A DNA stretch of 64,000 bases from Leptodontidium sp. MPI-SDFR-AT-0119. Taxonomy: Eukaryota; Ascomycota; Leotiomycetes; Helotiales; Leptodontidiaceae. This document shows positions 53,872 to 64,000 of the stretch, in pieces. The first letter of the stretch is position 1, and every line of letters begins with the position of its first letter. A program made the position numbers and the translations under genes. The stretch lies in contig JAHLEZ010000005.1 in assembly GCA_020726505.1 (NCBI GenBank), positions 992,001 to 1,056,000 on the forward strand. The letters run 5' to 3'. A model generated the notes under the pieces. That model was not told where the DNA came from. It did not search any database and saw only the letters and a program-made list of their open reading frames with translations.

Positions 53872-55263
53872 TTAACTACTTCTGAATGACTTGTACTTTC
53901 GCACAAGCTGCACTGCCAAAGCAGCCGTTGCAAGGAGCCGGAAGCTAGCAGCGATCCAAACACCCCTTCTAGCCATATCGTAATAACCTTCCAACATGAC
54001 ACCCACGGCATACGACCGTGTCTGATTCATTCCCTTACTGGGTGACTTCATTCCATTGCTCAACCCACCAATAAACCAAGGATTGTCTCCAGTGGCGACT
54101 GCCTCCGTTTCGCTATCCATAGCTGTCTGATTTTCCACCCCGCCATTCTGTAGACGCTGTCTATTTCTTCTCTTGAGCGGTCCAGTTAGGACATTGATGA
54201 TCCATCTAACGTCTAGAGAGGTAAAAGTTGGATATGACCACAGCTTGACAGCGTTATGTGGTGGCATTTGATCCAGAAAATCCGCCAGCATTCCTAGGGT
54301 CAATCCCCATAAGAGTAGCGGCCTTGACCTATCTGATGACCCAGCATGATCTCCAAGATATAAGTTATATAATCTGCTTCCGACCAACGTCGTCGACGCT
54401 CCCCCCGCGTCTAAAGCCTCGGGAGAGAAGAACTCAGCTGTCGAGCTGCAGTACAACGATTCCGATGGTACCAGTCTTATGGCAGAGAACCGCATCTTTC
54501 CCAGTATTGATCTTATGATAGACTTTGTCACAGCTCCCCCTCGACGTGCAAATCGATCTGATACATCCACATATTCATATGTCCGAGAGGAAGGTGAAAG
54601 GAGGATTCGGAGAGGCACCCAATGTGTTGACGCGACCTCGGTAGGTTGTAGTTTTAATGGGGGGAGCTCTGGCTCAGTCCAGAGAAAGACAAACGGACAA
54701 AGTACCATAATACTACAAAGTGTCAGTACATATCAGATGCGGGAAAGCGGGCTTGCATACGGAACCTTTCCCCATGAGGTACTTACAACCCGCTCTGGAA
54801 GGTTGCCTAGGAACAGCGCATGAGGAGATGTGAGGTCGAATCCGATCTCTTCAGCAGTTTCCCTTATTGCAACAGCCTTGTCATCTTCATCATCTGGGTC
54901 CCTCTTCCCTCCAGGCAGAGCTACATGGCTGGTCCACCGGTCTCCAACACGAGCCGCTCTCTTTATAAACACAGCTTCAGGATCACCGTGCTTGACCCAA
55001 TCCTGGGCAAAGAAACGATCTAGAGATTCATGGATACTGGGTTTCACATCTTCAGCCCCTTCTCCTTCTCTCCCTCCAGCACGCGTCTCTGGCCAATGGT
55101 CATATCCCGGCCGGACGCGCAGAATCAAGGCGACGCTCGCTCTCTTCTTGCAGCCTTCCGGATTACTGACGTACGGATATGGATTTTCGATGAGACCGTT
55201 GAGGGTTTCTTGGAATGCCCCTATCAAGTTTTGGGACTTCGTATCTGCCTCTTCTTCCGGCAT
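53872..55263 (-). CDS. Nudix hydrolase, CoA pyrophosphatase-like
   Basis: Two exons. The first runs from the ATG at 55263 (MPEEEADTKSQ) to about 54790. The second covers about 54715-53872. The Nudix region reads HVALPGGKRDPDDEDDKAVA followed by IRETAEEIGF, the GGK-x-D...RE-x2-EE-x-G pattern of peroxisomal or mitochondrial CoA and nucleoside diphosphatases. The C-terminal extension is long (about 250 aa) with a region near its end (WIAASFRLLATAALAVQLV) that may be membrane-associated. It probably hydrolyses CoA or a nucleotide diphosphate. The frame also stays open upstream to an ATG at 55467, but that stretch looks like a leader. Confidence 0.88.
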
Positions 55264-56000
55264 GGTGATGTGGAGTTGATTGCTGCATTCAAGAGTGGAT
55301 GGAATTTGTTGGGCATGGACCTCGGCACAAAAGCTGATGCACTTCACGAGGCTCACGAGGCTGTCATCATGAGCCCTCTGGTTGGCGGGGTGGTGACGAG
55401 AAGAGGAATGTGCGAACGAATTTGTTATTCTTGCGTCTTTGATGGCAGTTGTTTTTTGTTTTGACATATCTAAAATCCAGAAACGAATTTCTTGGAGATT
55501 CGACGCGCAGTTGGGACTTTGAGCAGATTCGGCTAGAGAAACGAGTCTCGGAATCTTCTTTTCACTTGTTAGCAACGATCTTTCGGATTTCGATTAGTTA
55601 CTTGATTTTTTTTCACGTCCGCTATTTACCAGCCATCTATCTCTATTATTTTAATAGATAGCCTCGCTTGACTTGTGGCGGAGTTCTACCCCTTTAGTAC
55701 CTCAGAGTGAAGCACAAAATCTAGACGTCAAAGTTGTAAACAAGCATCAACGATCTGGTCATTATCTATAAATTGTCGGTCTTATCGTCAATGCTTTTTT
55801 TGTACTACTACCTCCAAACATTATCGAATCCTTCTTAAGATCAAGATTTTCCACCCCTCTATTTCGTTCCTGGTTCGTCCATCCAAGTCGTGCGAGGAAG
55901 TCTTGGCAACTATTGCTAATAAAAAAATACAACACAAAACCAGGAAACATTGAACCGTATGGTCCCACATTTTGAAAGTTATGGAAAGAATGTGCTGATT
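55264..56000. other. Intergenic, AT-rich
   Basis: Promoter side of the Nudix gene; T-rich sequence. No gene. Confidence 0.45.
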
Positions 56001-56733
56001 GAGTACTCAGACTTCCTGAAGATATCACCAAGAAAGACGTGATCATTAGACTCGTCAAGGACGTCCAATCAACGAGCATAAAGGAATTCATCTTCTCATC
56101 AACGATGCTGGTATTGCTCGAGATGATATAACTAAATACTCAAACGGAAATTTAGACTTGAAGGTGAGCACTTTCCATGCTCTTAAAACATCTCAACAGA
56201 ATCTACACACATCAAGGGAAATAACGCCCAACAGTCGGCCCAATCCCTCTCCGACTACCTCATGAAATCCGATCTTCAAGCTTGGACCGACACCTTCAAG
56301 AAAAACATCTCATAGCAGCTGTGTTCCTCCTACTCCGCGCCAAGTCTCAAGACGGCAGCCAGCTTCTCGCTCAGCATCGTGGACATCACCAGCATCTCCG
56401 GGGTCATGGAAGGTAGCAGTAATGCAATTCGCTTGCGCTTCTACCACAACCGCTTTCTTTCACCTGGTGAGAAAAATGGCAACAAAATTCGTGGAGGCTA
56501 GAGTCAGGGTTAATTCTATTGCTGCTGGTGTGTTCCGGTCGGAGATGATGGCGGGTGAGAGTAATGAGCATCGGAAGAGTGACTTGAGTAGTGAGGCTAA
56601 TAATCCTCCGGGGAGGGGTGGGTATGACAGCGATATGGGAGCTTGTATTCTATTCGTTGCTGGTTCTGGGGGCGTTTTTCTGAATGGACAGGTTGTGTAT
56701 CCCAATAGAGGTGGGTACTTAGGCGCTCCCTAA
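56001..56733 (+). pseudogene. Decayed short-chain dehydrogenase
   Basis: SDR motifs appear in order but in different frames: LPEDITKKDVIIRLVKDVQS, then LLINDAGIARDDITKYS (the NNAG motif changed to NDAG), an intron-like gap, and DLQAWTDTFKKNIS. An in-frame TAG at 56313 and a frame change follow, then SIVDITSISGVMEGSSN. Finally an open frame holds KFVEARVRVNSIAAGVF and GGVFLNGQVVYP to the stop at 56733. The catalytic Tyr-x3-Lys is lost: that place reads QFACASTTTAFFHL. The N-terminal nucleotide-binding Gly motif is missing. This is a multiply broken relic. Confidence 0.75.
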
Positions 56734-57077
56734 TTTCATGTTATGTACTTACGCATGTAGAGAATGTTTTGATGCCACCGGCATGTATTGAGATGCCAGT
56801 AAACTCGTTTGTGAAGGCAAAATCAATCAGTTCTGGCATGTCTTTCTCACGAGTGTCACGACATTGATCTATGACCCTCAGTGAGAGCAGAACACATTCC
56901 ATTCCATTTCAAAAGTGTCCGTGGACACAGGACAAATACACACAAAAGCGAGCAACATTAAAATCCCACCCTCGCCTTTAGAATTCCGTTTTTAACGCCC
57001 TCTGCACCCGCTCTCCCTTCCCCCTTCCCCAAACCACAAAACAAAACAAACATAGACAGACAAGAACCTCCACCACC
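56734..57077. other. Intergenic between convergent genes
   Basis: Nothing recognised. Confidence 0.45.
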
Positions 57078-57626
57078 TCAGAGCTGGCTAGAGGTCACAG
57101 GTCCATTTCCCAACGCTTCTCTTCCAGAGATAAAGATTCGGTACAATGGTTCACTCTCCTCGAATACCTGCACCGCAGTTCGCTTCCACGAAGGCAAGAG
57201 CGCCGCCACGTACAAGGCCACCACAAACGCACCGATTCCGTACACGGTGATGTTTGCCACGAAATGCTGTACTCCCTCCATTGGGCCAACGACACCTCTC
57301 TGGAAGGCGAAGCTGAGGATGGTGAGGATGATGGAGAGAGTGGTGACGATGGCGGAAAAGAGGGATGAGGTAGCGTGAGACAAGAAGTAGAAGATAGTGA
57401 GGAAGATAGCTCCAAACTGTCTCTTTAGATCGGGTTCTTCGGCTTGATGCTCGAAGGGGTCGGGGATGGTGGGGTCGCAATAGAAGGGAGCTTGCTCCAA
57501 ATAGTACGGGCTCGGGTTCTCGACAGAGTACTTTGGGATGTAGGGTCTGGCTGGAGGAGGTGGTGGTGGGGATTGGATGTGCCCTTCAAGAGGGTGCAAT
57601 GTATCATAGCCTAGGGCCCAATTCAT
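57078..57626 (-). CDS. Small membrane protein, orphan
   Basis: 182 codons from the ATG at 57626 (MNWALGYDTLHPLEGH). The N-terminus is Pro-rich (PPPPPPARPYIPKYS). There are two or three hydrophobic segments: FGAIFLTIFYFLSHATSSLF, AIVTTLSIILTILSFAF and ITVYGIGAFVVALYVAALLP. The tail is charged. A topology with two or three membrane helices is likely. The reading frame continues upstream for 76 codons to another ATG at 57854, interrupted only by one TAA (57735-57737). No family recognised. Confidence 0.65.
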   Translation of the reverse strand: MNWALGYDTLHPLEGHIQSPPPPPPARPYIPKYSVENPSPYYLEQAPFYCDPTIPDPFEHQAEEPDLKRQFGAIFLTIFYFLSHATSSLFSAIVTTLSIILTILSFAFQRGVVGPMEGVQHFVANITVYGIGAFVVALYVAALLPSWKRTAVQVFEESEPLYRIFISGREALGNGPVTSSQL

Positions 57627-57734
57627 GTTGGTGGGCTCCCTTCTTGTGGCAAAAGTTGGGGCTGCGGGGAGGCGGTTCTTGCTCAGGTTGATTTGGTGGC
57701 GTGCTTGGTCGAGCGGGTGCTGAGGGCGTGCTCG

Positions 57735-57854
57735 TTAAGCAGGGCCAGAGATTTGAAGTTTGCTGAAGGATGCCAGGAAATCGTCTTCGGAGATTGGTAG
57801 AGCCGTGGAAAGTTCCAGGGCACTGAAAGAACCAGTCAACTCGTTTGAAGCCAT
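57735..57854 (-). other. Upstream open frame in phase with the membrane protein
   Basis: A 39-codon frame (start MASNELTGSFSALELSTALP) ends at TAA 57735. It is in the same frame as the gene at 57626 and the 36 codons between are open. It is either a regulatory uORF or the original N-terminus cut by a nonsense change (CAA to TAA). Confidence 0.55.
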
Positions 57855-58796
57855 GGTGACTGTAGGAAATGTCTTGATTGGAATGTGGTTGGTTGTGTGA
57901 ATGAACAAGGACTGGTTTCAGATGATGTTGCTCGAAGAGAAGAGAAAAGAAAAGAAGATATGTCTTGAAATTTGGTCCCGGCATAGTTCGCATCTCCATC
58001 TCGCTTCTAACTTACAGGACAATAGGGTCGTCAACAATGGCAAAGCGAATTTCAATACTAAACGAGATCCACAATTTCCGTCCCGCCGATTCCAGAACAA
58101 TACCACGGAATAATGGCAGCACACTTGCGTCTTATTATATTCCTTGTAGGTAGTGGAATAGTTATTTGAGCCTAACACTCATGTCTCGTGATTGACCGCC
58201 GTTGATGTGGTCAATTAGGGGGTGATGCCTAAATAGGCTGTCATGTGATGTTTTGAATGTGGTGTGTCTTACCCCTTGGGATGCAAGTGAGTCACTGGAA
58301 TCCCTGGAGACTTGAATAATATTCGTCTTGAAGCTTCGATGCGGCACCGCACTTGTGCGCCTCATGGGAATGGTGGATTGAGCCGCGGGTCAATTGCACG
58401 TGATTGGGTTGGACTATATATGGGGCTTGCCTACCACCTCTGCACTGTCGTCGCTGATGCAGCCATGTCAAACCTTGGCCTGGACGCCAGGGGAAGCTTG
58501 TAAAGCCGTCCCTGTGTCTTAAGGCCAGGGAATTGCCTTGTCTGAAAATTCCCCATGACGCGATTAGATATGCGACCAAACGACCAAACGATGTAGAGAG
58601 TGCATGCACGGAAGAAAGGAGCAAACTCGAAGCAAGAAAGTAAGTGCGGCCTAAACCGCGTGCAAAAATCACAGCAAGAATGTAAAGAATGCGTATGGGT
58701 GGTGGCACAAGAACGGATTGCATTATACATACTCGCCTATGATCTAAAGACGAGGGAATCAATACACTAGGAAACGCACCAAAGGGCAGAAACCGC
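57855..58796. other. Intergenic
   Basis: Frames on the minus strand (58292-58819) lack recognisable content and partly overlap the last exon of the succinyl-CoA ligase gene, so they are not called. Confidence 0.45.
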
Positions 58797-60294
58797 TCAA
58801 ATACCAAGAGAGAACTCAACTCCTACGTCAATATCACGAGCTGTTTCTTGTTAGCGATCATCACGTATGAAAAGGGGCAGTAGGACTTACCCATCTTGAC
58901 AACCTTCGAAAATTGCACAGCCTTCTCTGCAGCATTTTGTAGATCGTCAATAGAGAAGATCTTGAGACCAGCATCGTTGATCAGCTTCTGTGCAGCCTCC
59001 ATGTTCGTTCCCTGCAATCTAGCAATAATTGGGATGCTAAGGTTCATGCTCTCAACGACGCTGATGAGACCTTGAGCGATGGCATCACATCTAACGATAC
59101 CTCCGAAAATGTTGACGAAGATAGCAGTAACCTTAGGATCACTGGTGATGAGGGTGAAAGCCTCACGAATGGCTTGGGGAGTAGCTCCACCACCAACATC
59201 AAGGAAGTTGGCTGGTTCTCCTCCATTCAACTTGATGATATCCATGGTAGCCATGGCAAGACCGGCGCCGTTGACCAGGCAGCCAATATCACCTCCCAAC
59301 TTGATGAAGTTCAAGCCGCTCTCAGCAGCCTTGACCTCATCGGCATCCTCTTGAGTGGTATCACGCCACGAGAAGATCTCCTTTTGACGGAACTCAGCAT
59401 TGTCATCGAATCCAAGCTTGGCATCCATTGCGAGGACCTTGTGGTCAGAGGTCTCCGAGAGGGGGTTGATCTCGATTTGAGTAGCATCCTTCTCCATGAA
59501 GATCTTGTAAAGCTTCTGGATGGTGTCCTTGGCATCCTCGATACACTGCTCGCTGAATCCGAGATCAGTTGAGATCTTTCGGGCAATATCATCGGTAACG
59601 CCCTTGTGGATATCGATATAGGTAGTGGTGATGGCGCTTGGGTTCTCCTTAGCAACAGTCTCGATATCCATACCTCCCTGCGATGAGGACACGATAACTG
59701 GTCCCTGGGATCCACGGTCCATCAAAATTGCCAGGTAGAACTCGCGACGGGCGAATTTACGCTCGCAGATGTAGACTGAGTTGCAGAGACGTCCTTGGGC
59801 ACCTGTTTGCTTTGTGACAAGCTTGTGTCCAATCATCTGGTCTGCGAACATCTTGGCCTCTGTTGGAGAATAGATAACGCGAACACCTCCCTTCAACCCA
59901 TTGTCGAATGTGCCCTTTCCTCTTCCACCAGCAAGAACTTGTGCCTTGATAACCATATCATCTCCGCCGATCTTCTTCGCGATGGCTTCAGCTTCGGCAG
60001 CAGTTGTAGCCACTGAGCCTTGGGGAACACCGATTCCATACTGTCTTGCATAAGCTTCACATCCATCCAACAAGCATCGAATCGCATACCTGTCTCAAAA
60101 GGTCTGCAGAAAGATACTCGTGTATGCTCAAAGCTCTCTTTTGTTGTGCAACACCAGCTAATCGCGACGGCGAGTAGACCTGAAGCTGTTAGCATCTTGC
60201 TGGCTAGGAACGGGTTTTTTGGTTCCCGAGGCTTGTTTACCTTGCTTGGCTTCAGGGCAGCCGCAAAGGGCCTGCTACGTGCGAGCTTGAACAT
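58797..60294 (-). CDS. LSC2: Succinyl-CoA ligase (ADP/GDP-forming) beta subunit, mitochondrial
   Basis: Minus-strand gene with a mitochondrial presequence in exon 1 ([18 protein letters not shown] at 60294). A small second exon contains [21 protein letters not shown] text, followed by the long exon starting [20 protein letters not shown] and a short last exon ending [12 protein letters not shown] at 58797. The ATP-grasp domain shows [32 protein letters not shown] holds Mg ligands. The C-terminal CoA-ligase domain has [12 protein letters not shown] and [12 protein letters not shown]. With the alpha subunit it makes succinate, CoA and ATP in the citric acid cycle. Without the final splice the frame ends differently, so the last junction was chosen to restore the conserved tail. 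Confidence 0.95.
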
Positions 60295-60549
60295 AATGAC
60301 GGAGGTGCAACGAACACGAGGCCGTCAATTGAAGAGAAAGGAGGGATTTGAATGGATTCGAGAGGTTCTTGGTCTTTTCGGATTGGGACGGGATTGAGAG
60401 CTTTCTGGTACGGGAGCCGAGAACTTCGGAACCGGAAAAACTTGGCTTCGTTCAGCACGTGTAATTTTTATTTTATGGAGGACCGCATCCCGGGACAACT
60501 GTGTTAGAGTCAACAACCTCTCGACGAGACTCTACCCAATTTTGAAGAC
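60295..60549. promoter_or_regulatory. Divergent promoter between LSC2 and the Lys-rich nuclear protein
   Basis: 255 bp separate two start codons on opposite strands, which implies a shared bidirectional promoter. No defined motif recognised. Confidence 0.45.
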
Positions 60550-61452
60550 ATGGCGCCCGAAGAACCCCTTAAGTCTGCCAGAGCGTCTAAGGATGAGCTT
60601 GCAGTTATCTCGAACCGTCTTGCAATTGCAATGGCAAAGCGGGAAGCACTCGTCAAATCCTGGACTGCATCATCCTCGAACTCGCGACCAGAAAAGACGC
60701 AGGAGGAGCTAGATGCCGAAGATGCCGCATTGTTTCGAAACGAACCTCCTCACCTCGGTGTAGGAGCTCCAATACCTGCTCACTTCCTCGTCAACGAATC
60801 CGAAAGAGGCAATAAGGCACTTCGCGCCAAAATGCTCACTACCAAGGGTTTGAAAGCAAGCAAGGCAAGGGATGCAGAGGAGAAAGCTGCGAGTGCGAAG
60901 CGGGGAATGAGGGTTGAAAGTAGTGACGAGGAGGAAGGCCGATCTGGCTTGGGAAGGGCGAAGAAGTCAAAAGGCTGCCAGAATATCGTACCTATTGTAG
61001 CACGACAGGCGGAAGCAGTTTCAAACTCCGACTCGGAGTCTGACGAAGAATCAAAACACCAAATCAAGGCGAAGAAGCGCAAGATAGAGGTCAAAGAGAA
61101 GGGTCCTGCAGAAGTCAGCATGGGTAGCTCGGGATACAAGGAAGTCACTGAGACCAAGAAAGGGAACAAAGCTCTGTCAGACAAGACTAAAAAGGACAAG
61201 AACCCCACCGTCGAATCAATTCAAGGTGGAGATGGGAATGTCAAATCAGTAGTGCCTGTCGTGAATGAGTCGAAGCAGGCCAAGGCTGAATCCCCGAAAC
61301 CCGCCAATGGGCTCCACGATGATGAGAAAAAGAGCCTGGCAAGTCTCAAGAAGGATGATGGTATGGACGCCAAAGAGCGCAGAAGGCTGAAGAAGAAAGA
61401 GAAGAAGAAGCTGAAGAAGTTACGAGAGGCAGAATTGGCCTCTAAAGCCTGA
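60550..61452 (+). CDS. Lys-rich nuclear protein, DUF3245-like
   Basis: Intron-free, 300 aa. The N-terminal 100 residues hold the conserved part: MAKREALVKSWT, TQEELDAEDAALFRNEPPHL, then GVGAPIPAHF. The rest is Lys/Glu/Ser-rich with SSDEEEG and SDSESDEES acidic patches (possible CK2 sites). A basic C-terminal coil (KERRRLKKKEKKKLKKLREA) is a probable nucleolar localisation signal. This matches small fungal DUF3245 proteins whose role may relate to ribosome biogenesis. That is inference; the family assignment is from memory of its layout. Confidence 0.8.
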   Translation: MAPEEPLKSARASKDELAVISNRLAIAMAKREALVKSWTASSSNSRPEKTQEELDAEDAALFRNEPPHLGVGAPIPAHFLVNESERGNKALRAKMLTTKGLKASKARDAEEKAASAKRGMRVESSDEEEGRSGLGRAKKSKGCQNIVPIVARQAEAVSNSDSESDEESKHQIKAKKRKIEVKEKGPAEVSMGSSGYKEVTETKKGNKALSDKTKKDKNPTVESIQGGDGNVKSVVPVVNESKQAKAESPKPANGLHDDEKKSLASLKKDDGMDAKERRRLKKKEKKKLKKLREAELASKA

Positions 61453-61820
61453 AGGCAGGATTCGCTTGTATGATACCCAGGACGGCGTAGAGCAGGACTC
61501 ATACCACAATGTATGTTTGACTCCAGACCACGACTCTGCTATTTATGGACTACGAGCCTTCGTTTGCACGCTTGATTCGCATGCTATCACTCCATGTTGC
61601 TTGCTTGATTGTCAGTGGGTATTCGTCCGAGGAAGTGATTAACAAATAACTTTTCTGCGTGTTTAGTACTTTTCATATCGATCTATTCACCCCCGCTTGT
61701 TTTCTTCCTTTCTCGCAAACTTTTGTCCTGTCCTTGAAGTTCCAGACATATTAGGGCCAGAGAGGAACCCTACTTTCCCGCACTCTACCACACAGAAGCT
61801 TTTTCTATCTGTTGAAGACA
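61453..61820. other. Intergenic
   Basis: 3' flank of the nuclear protein and promoter of the E2-like gene; pyrimidine-rich before 61821. Confidence 0.5.
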
Positions 61821-64000
61821 ATGTCAGATCTCGAAAAGTATCTGCGGCTCCTTCGAAAAGTTTATGAAAACTTCGCCTCCCTCAAGTGTAGGGATTGCAA
61901 ATCCTCGTTATCCCTAGGCACCTTGGAGAAACTCTTTAAGACTTGGCTCTCCAACTCAAAGGGCTTCTCTCCAAACCCAATATCAGGCGTTTTCTGTAAG
62001 CGCTGTAAGAAATATAAATGTATCGGATGTCGTAAGAAACCGTCGCTGGGGAATAAGACGATCTCCACCCCTGCAGCTCAGGTCAACAACTGTTGTGATC
62101 AAGGAAGATTGTTCGGGATATGGATACTCCTTGCCAGATTCGATGAGCTGGAAGGCGAAGTTCGTCGAGACACATCCAAACAAATTCAGGCAAAATGAGC
62201 CCCATGTCAACCTGGCGAAGGAGCGGGGTACAACCAAGAAGGGTTGTTCCGGCTCAAAGACGTTTGGAAGGAGTTTGGTAGAGCTCCTACCCTCGACGAC
62301 ATCTAGAACATGCCTGAATTAGCACAGATATTAGAGCAGGTATGGCAAAGTTTCATTTCGATTAACATGATGACTGACATATAGATCAGATGACCACGAA
62401 AGAAGTTTTAGAGGGGATGCAAAGGTTGGTCATCTTGGACGACGACTATGAGTGGGACTTTCATGTCAACAAAGTTGAAATTGCACGAATGTTTCAACAG
62501 GCTGTGGCACCTACACATGATACCAACGTCGATTTTAATGATCACCAGCAGAATAGACGGGCAACAATTAAAATATTGCAGGTGCTGACCGTATTGCTCC
62601 CAAGTTCGGATTTGAAGGCAAGCTTTGACAAGCTCCCGCCTGTGGAGATATTTACCATGCTTAATCTGAGTTTCCTACTCGATCATGTTGGTGCCTTGCT
62701 TCGCAACGACTCCATAGAAGACATGCCAAGGAGAAACGAGCTCTATCACGCTATGTTGAAGTTCGTCAAGGTCATGGCATCACACAAAAACCTCTCCCAG
62801 CAACTCACTACCGAACGAGTGTCAACAAAGCGAAGTCTTGGCCTTCAAGCGCTTGCAACAGCAACATCCCCAGCAAAGCTCTTCAACACTAGGTCGACTA
62901 GCTTGGAACCCTCTTTAGCTGCATGTGCCAGCGAGTCATACAAGCACGCAAAGGCATTTCGAGATCTGGCTTCCAACTCAGCCATATCTAAGGACGGTAA
63001 AAGTCGGCAGGATAAAGATTCCATAGCATTATGCGAAGAACTCATATCGTTTTATCGTACAATCCGACACGCAGCACCACAAGCAATTCAAAACTCCAAG
63101 CCAGGCGAAGATGCGTGGAGTGCGTACTCCGATTCTCATAAGGTTACTTTCAGTGATGCAGTACTCGACGAGCATATATGCCGCGACCAGTTTATGAAGA
63201 TCGTAGAATCTCCAAGAGGACGAATGGCTGCTTTGAGGAAGGAAATTGCTTCGCTGACAACATCTCTTCCCCGTGGTATATTTCTCAAGATATCAGAGAC
63301 ACGGCCGGATGTTATGAAGGCGCTGATCATTGGTTCTGATGGAACTCCATACGAAGGAGGCCTTTTTGCGTATGCACCTATCCCTTAACAATGTAAAGAA
63401 GAACGCTGACCTTGACATCAGATTCGACCTCTTCCTCCCTCAAAAGTGGCCTGAAATACCCCCGATCTTCTATTTTGCCAAGTACATGGGGTTCGATGAC
63501 CCCACCGAACCAGGTACTCACATTAACCCAAACATTCACCGCGATGGCTTAGGTCAGTCTACTGCGCAACTTCATCAGTCTTGCGTTGCTAATTATTGAA
63601 TAGTGTGCCTCTCCCTCCTGAACACTTGGAGAGGTGACACATTCGAGCGCTGGCAACCCAACAAATCCACCCTCCTCTCTCTCTTCGTCAGCGTACAAGC
63701 CATGATCCTCGGCGTAGAGAACCCGTTATTAAACTTTCCGGGGCTGGACGATGACGAAAAGACGTCGGAATTGATAAAGTATAAGAACGACTACGTGCAG
63801 TCATTGACGGTGGCCTACGCTATGTTGTGGTGGATTACACAGGACAAGGCCAAGAATAGCGCGTGGGGGAAGATCAGTGCTATGTATTGGAAACACAAGG
63901 GTACGCAGCTGATGAAGTCGGCGGAGAGATGGGCGCAAACCAATAAATGTCTGAAGGATTATTGTGAGGGATCGGCTGCAGGTTTGGAAATTCCTAAAGG
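61821..64000 (+). CDS. Large E2-like ubiquitin-conjugating protein (UBE2O/BIRC6 type), partial, with two in-frame stops
   Basis: Starts MSDLEKYLRLLRKVYENF at 61821 and continues past the window end. The N-terminal part has paired Cys (CRDC, CKRCKKYKCIGC) and CCDQGRLFGIW. A helical region follows, then the UBC fold: LPRGIFLKISETRPDVMKAL, SDGTPYEGGLF, FDLFLPQKWPEIPPIFYF and NPNIHRDGLVCLSLLNTW with the active-site Cys. Exons: 61821-62339, 62390-63369, 63422-63552 and 63604 onward, all in phase. TGA at 62196 and TAG at 62304 interrupt the first exon frame although the surrounding text reads as protein (GLFRLKDVWKEFGRAPTLDD). Translation could instead start at 62390 (MTTKEVLEGM). Confidence 0.78.

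Noticed and set aside
58292..58819. 175-codon hydrophobic minus-strand frame
   Set aside because: Overlaps the last exon of LSC2 and has no recognisable family.
1..64000. CRISPR arrays, bacterial operons, ribosomal RNA or viral genes
   Set aside because: No regularly spaced repeats, no ribosome-binding-site-led operons and no rRNA or viral protein signature were seen; the window is fungal nuclear DNA.

Overview
The window reads as nuclear DNA of a filamentous ascomycete. Genes are interrupted by 48-85 bp GT-AG introns (one is GC-AG) with CTAAC/CTGAC-like branch sites. The content is typical of Pezizomycotina: a HET-domain protein, a C2H2/Zn2Cys6 transcription factor, MFS permeases, plant cell-wall enzymes (GH62 arabinofuranosidase with CBM1, rhamnogalacturonan acetylesterase) and dipeptidyl aminopeptidase B. 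A leotiomycete such as a Helotiales member fits, but this is inference from gene content only.

Layout. 0-9 kb: a Cys/His-rich orphan, an Mpo1-like dioxygenase, RNA polymerase II subunit RPB7 (four exons, 172 aa) and a large acidic orphan with internal repeats. 9-15 kb: a HET protein, a possible small secreted protein and an MFS sugar transporter. 15-22 kb: sparse, with an SDR, a single-pass membrane protein, a tRNA-Thr remnant and a frameshifted F-box gene. 22-30 kb: dapB, a second orphan with the same Cys/His start as the first gene, a small membrane protein and a rhamnogalacturonan acetylesterase. 30-35 kb: decayed genes (an RGG protein and a secreted HExxH metalloprotease) around one intact orphan. 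35-38 kb: an MFS transporter and a small two-exon gene. 38-50 kb: a compact block of transcription factor, cupin, CocE/S15 hydrolase, fumarylacetoacetase and a FAD monooxygenase fused to an acetoacetate-decarboxylase-like domain. It looks like a catabolic or specialised-metabolism cluster with its own regulator. 50-58 kb: a LOG-family remnant, GH62, a Nudix hydrolase, a decayed SDR and a membrane protein. 58-64 kb: conserved housekeeping genes, namely the succinyl-CoA ligase beta subunit, a Lys-rich nuclear protein and a UBE2O/BIRC6-like E2 that runs off the window.

Two themes stand out. First, several genes are open apart from stop codons explained by single C-to-T changes (CAG/CAA to TAG/TAA, CGA to TGA) or by frameshifts. 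RIP-like or deamination decay is the simple explanation; mRNA editing is a testable alternative. Second, a pair of non-autonomous elements with 34-bp terminal inverted repeats flanks and invades the transcription-factor gene. One copy lies inside the intron that splits its second zinc finger.

The best candidate for an undescribed system is the 38.9-49.7 kb cluster with the monooxygenase-decarboxylase fusion. Exon coordinates were read by eye from splice signals and frame continuity. No database search was possible.
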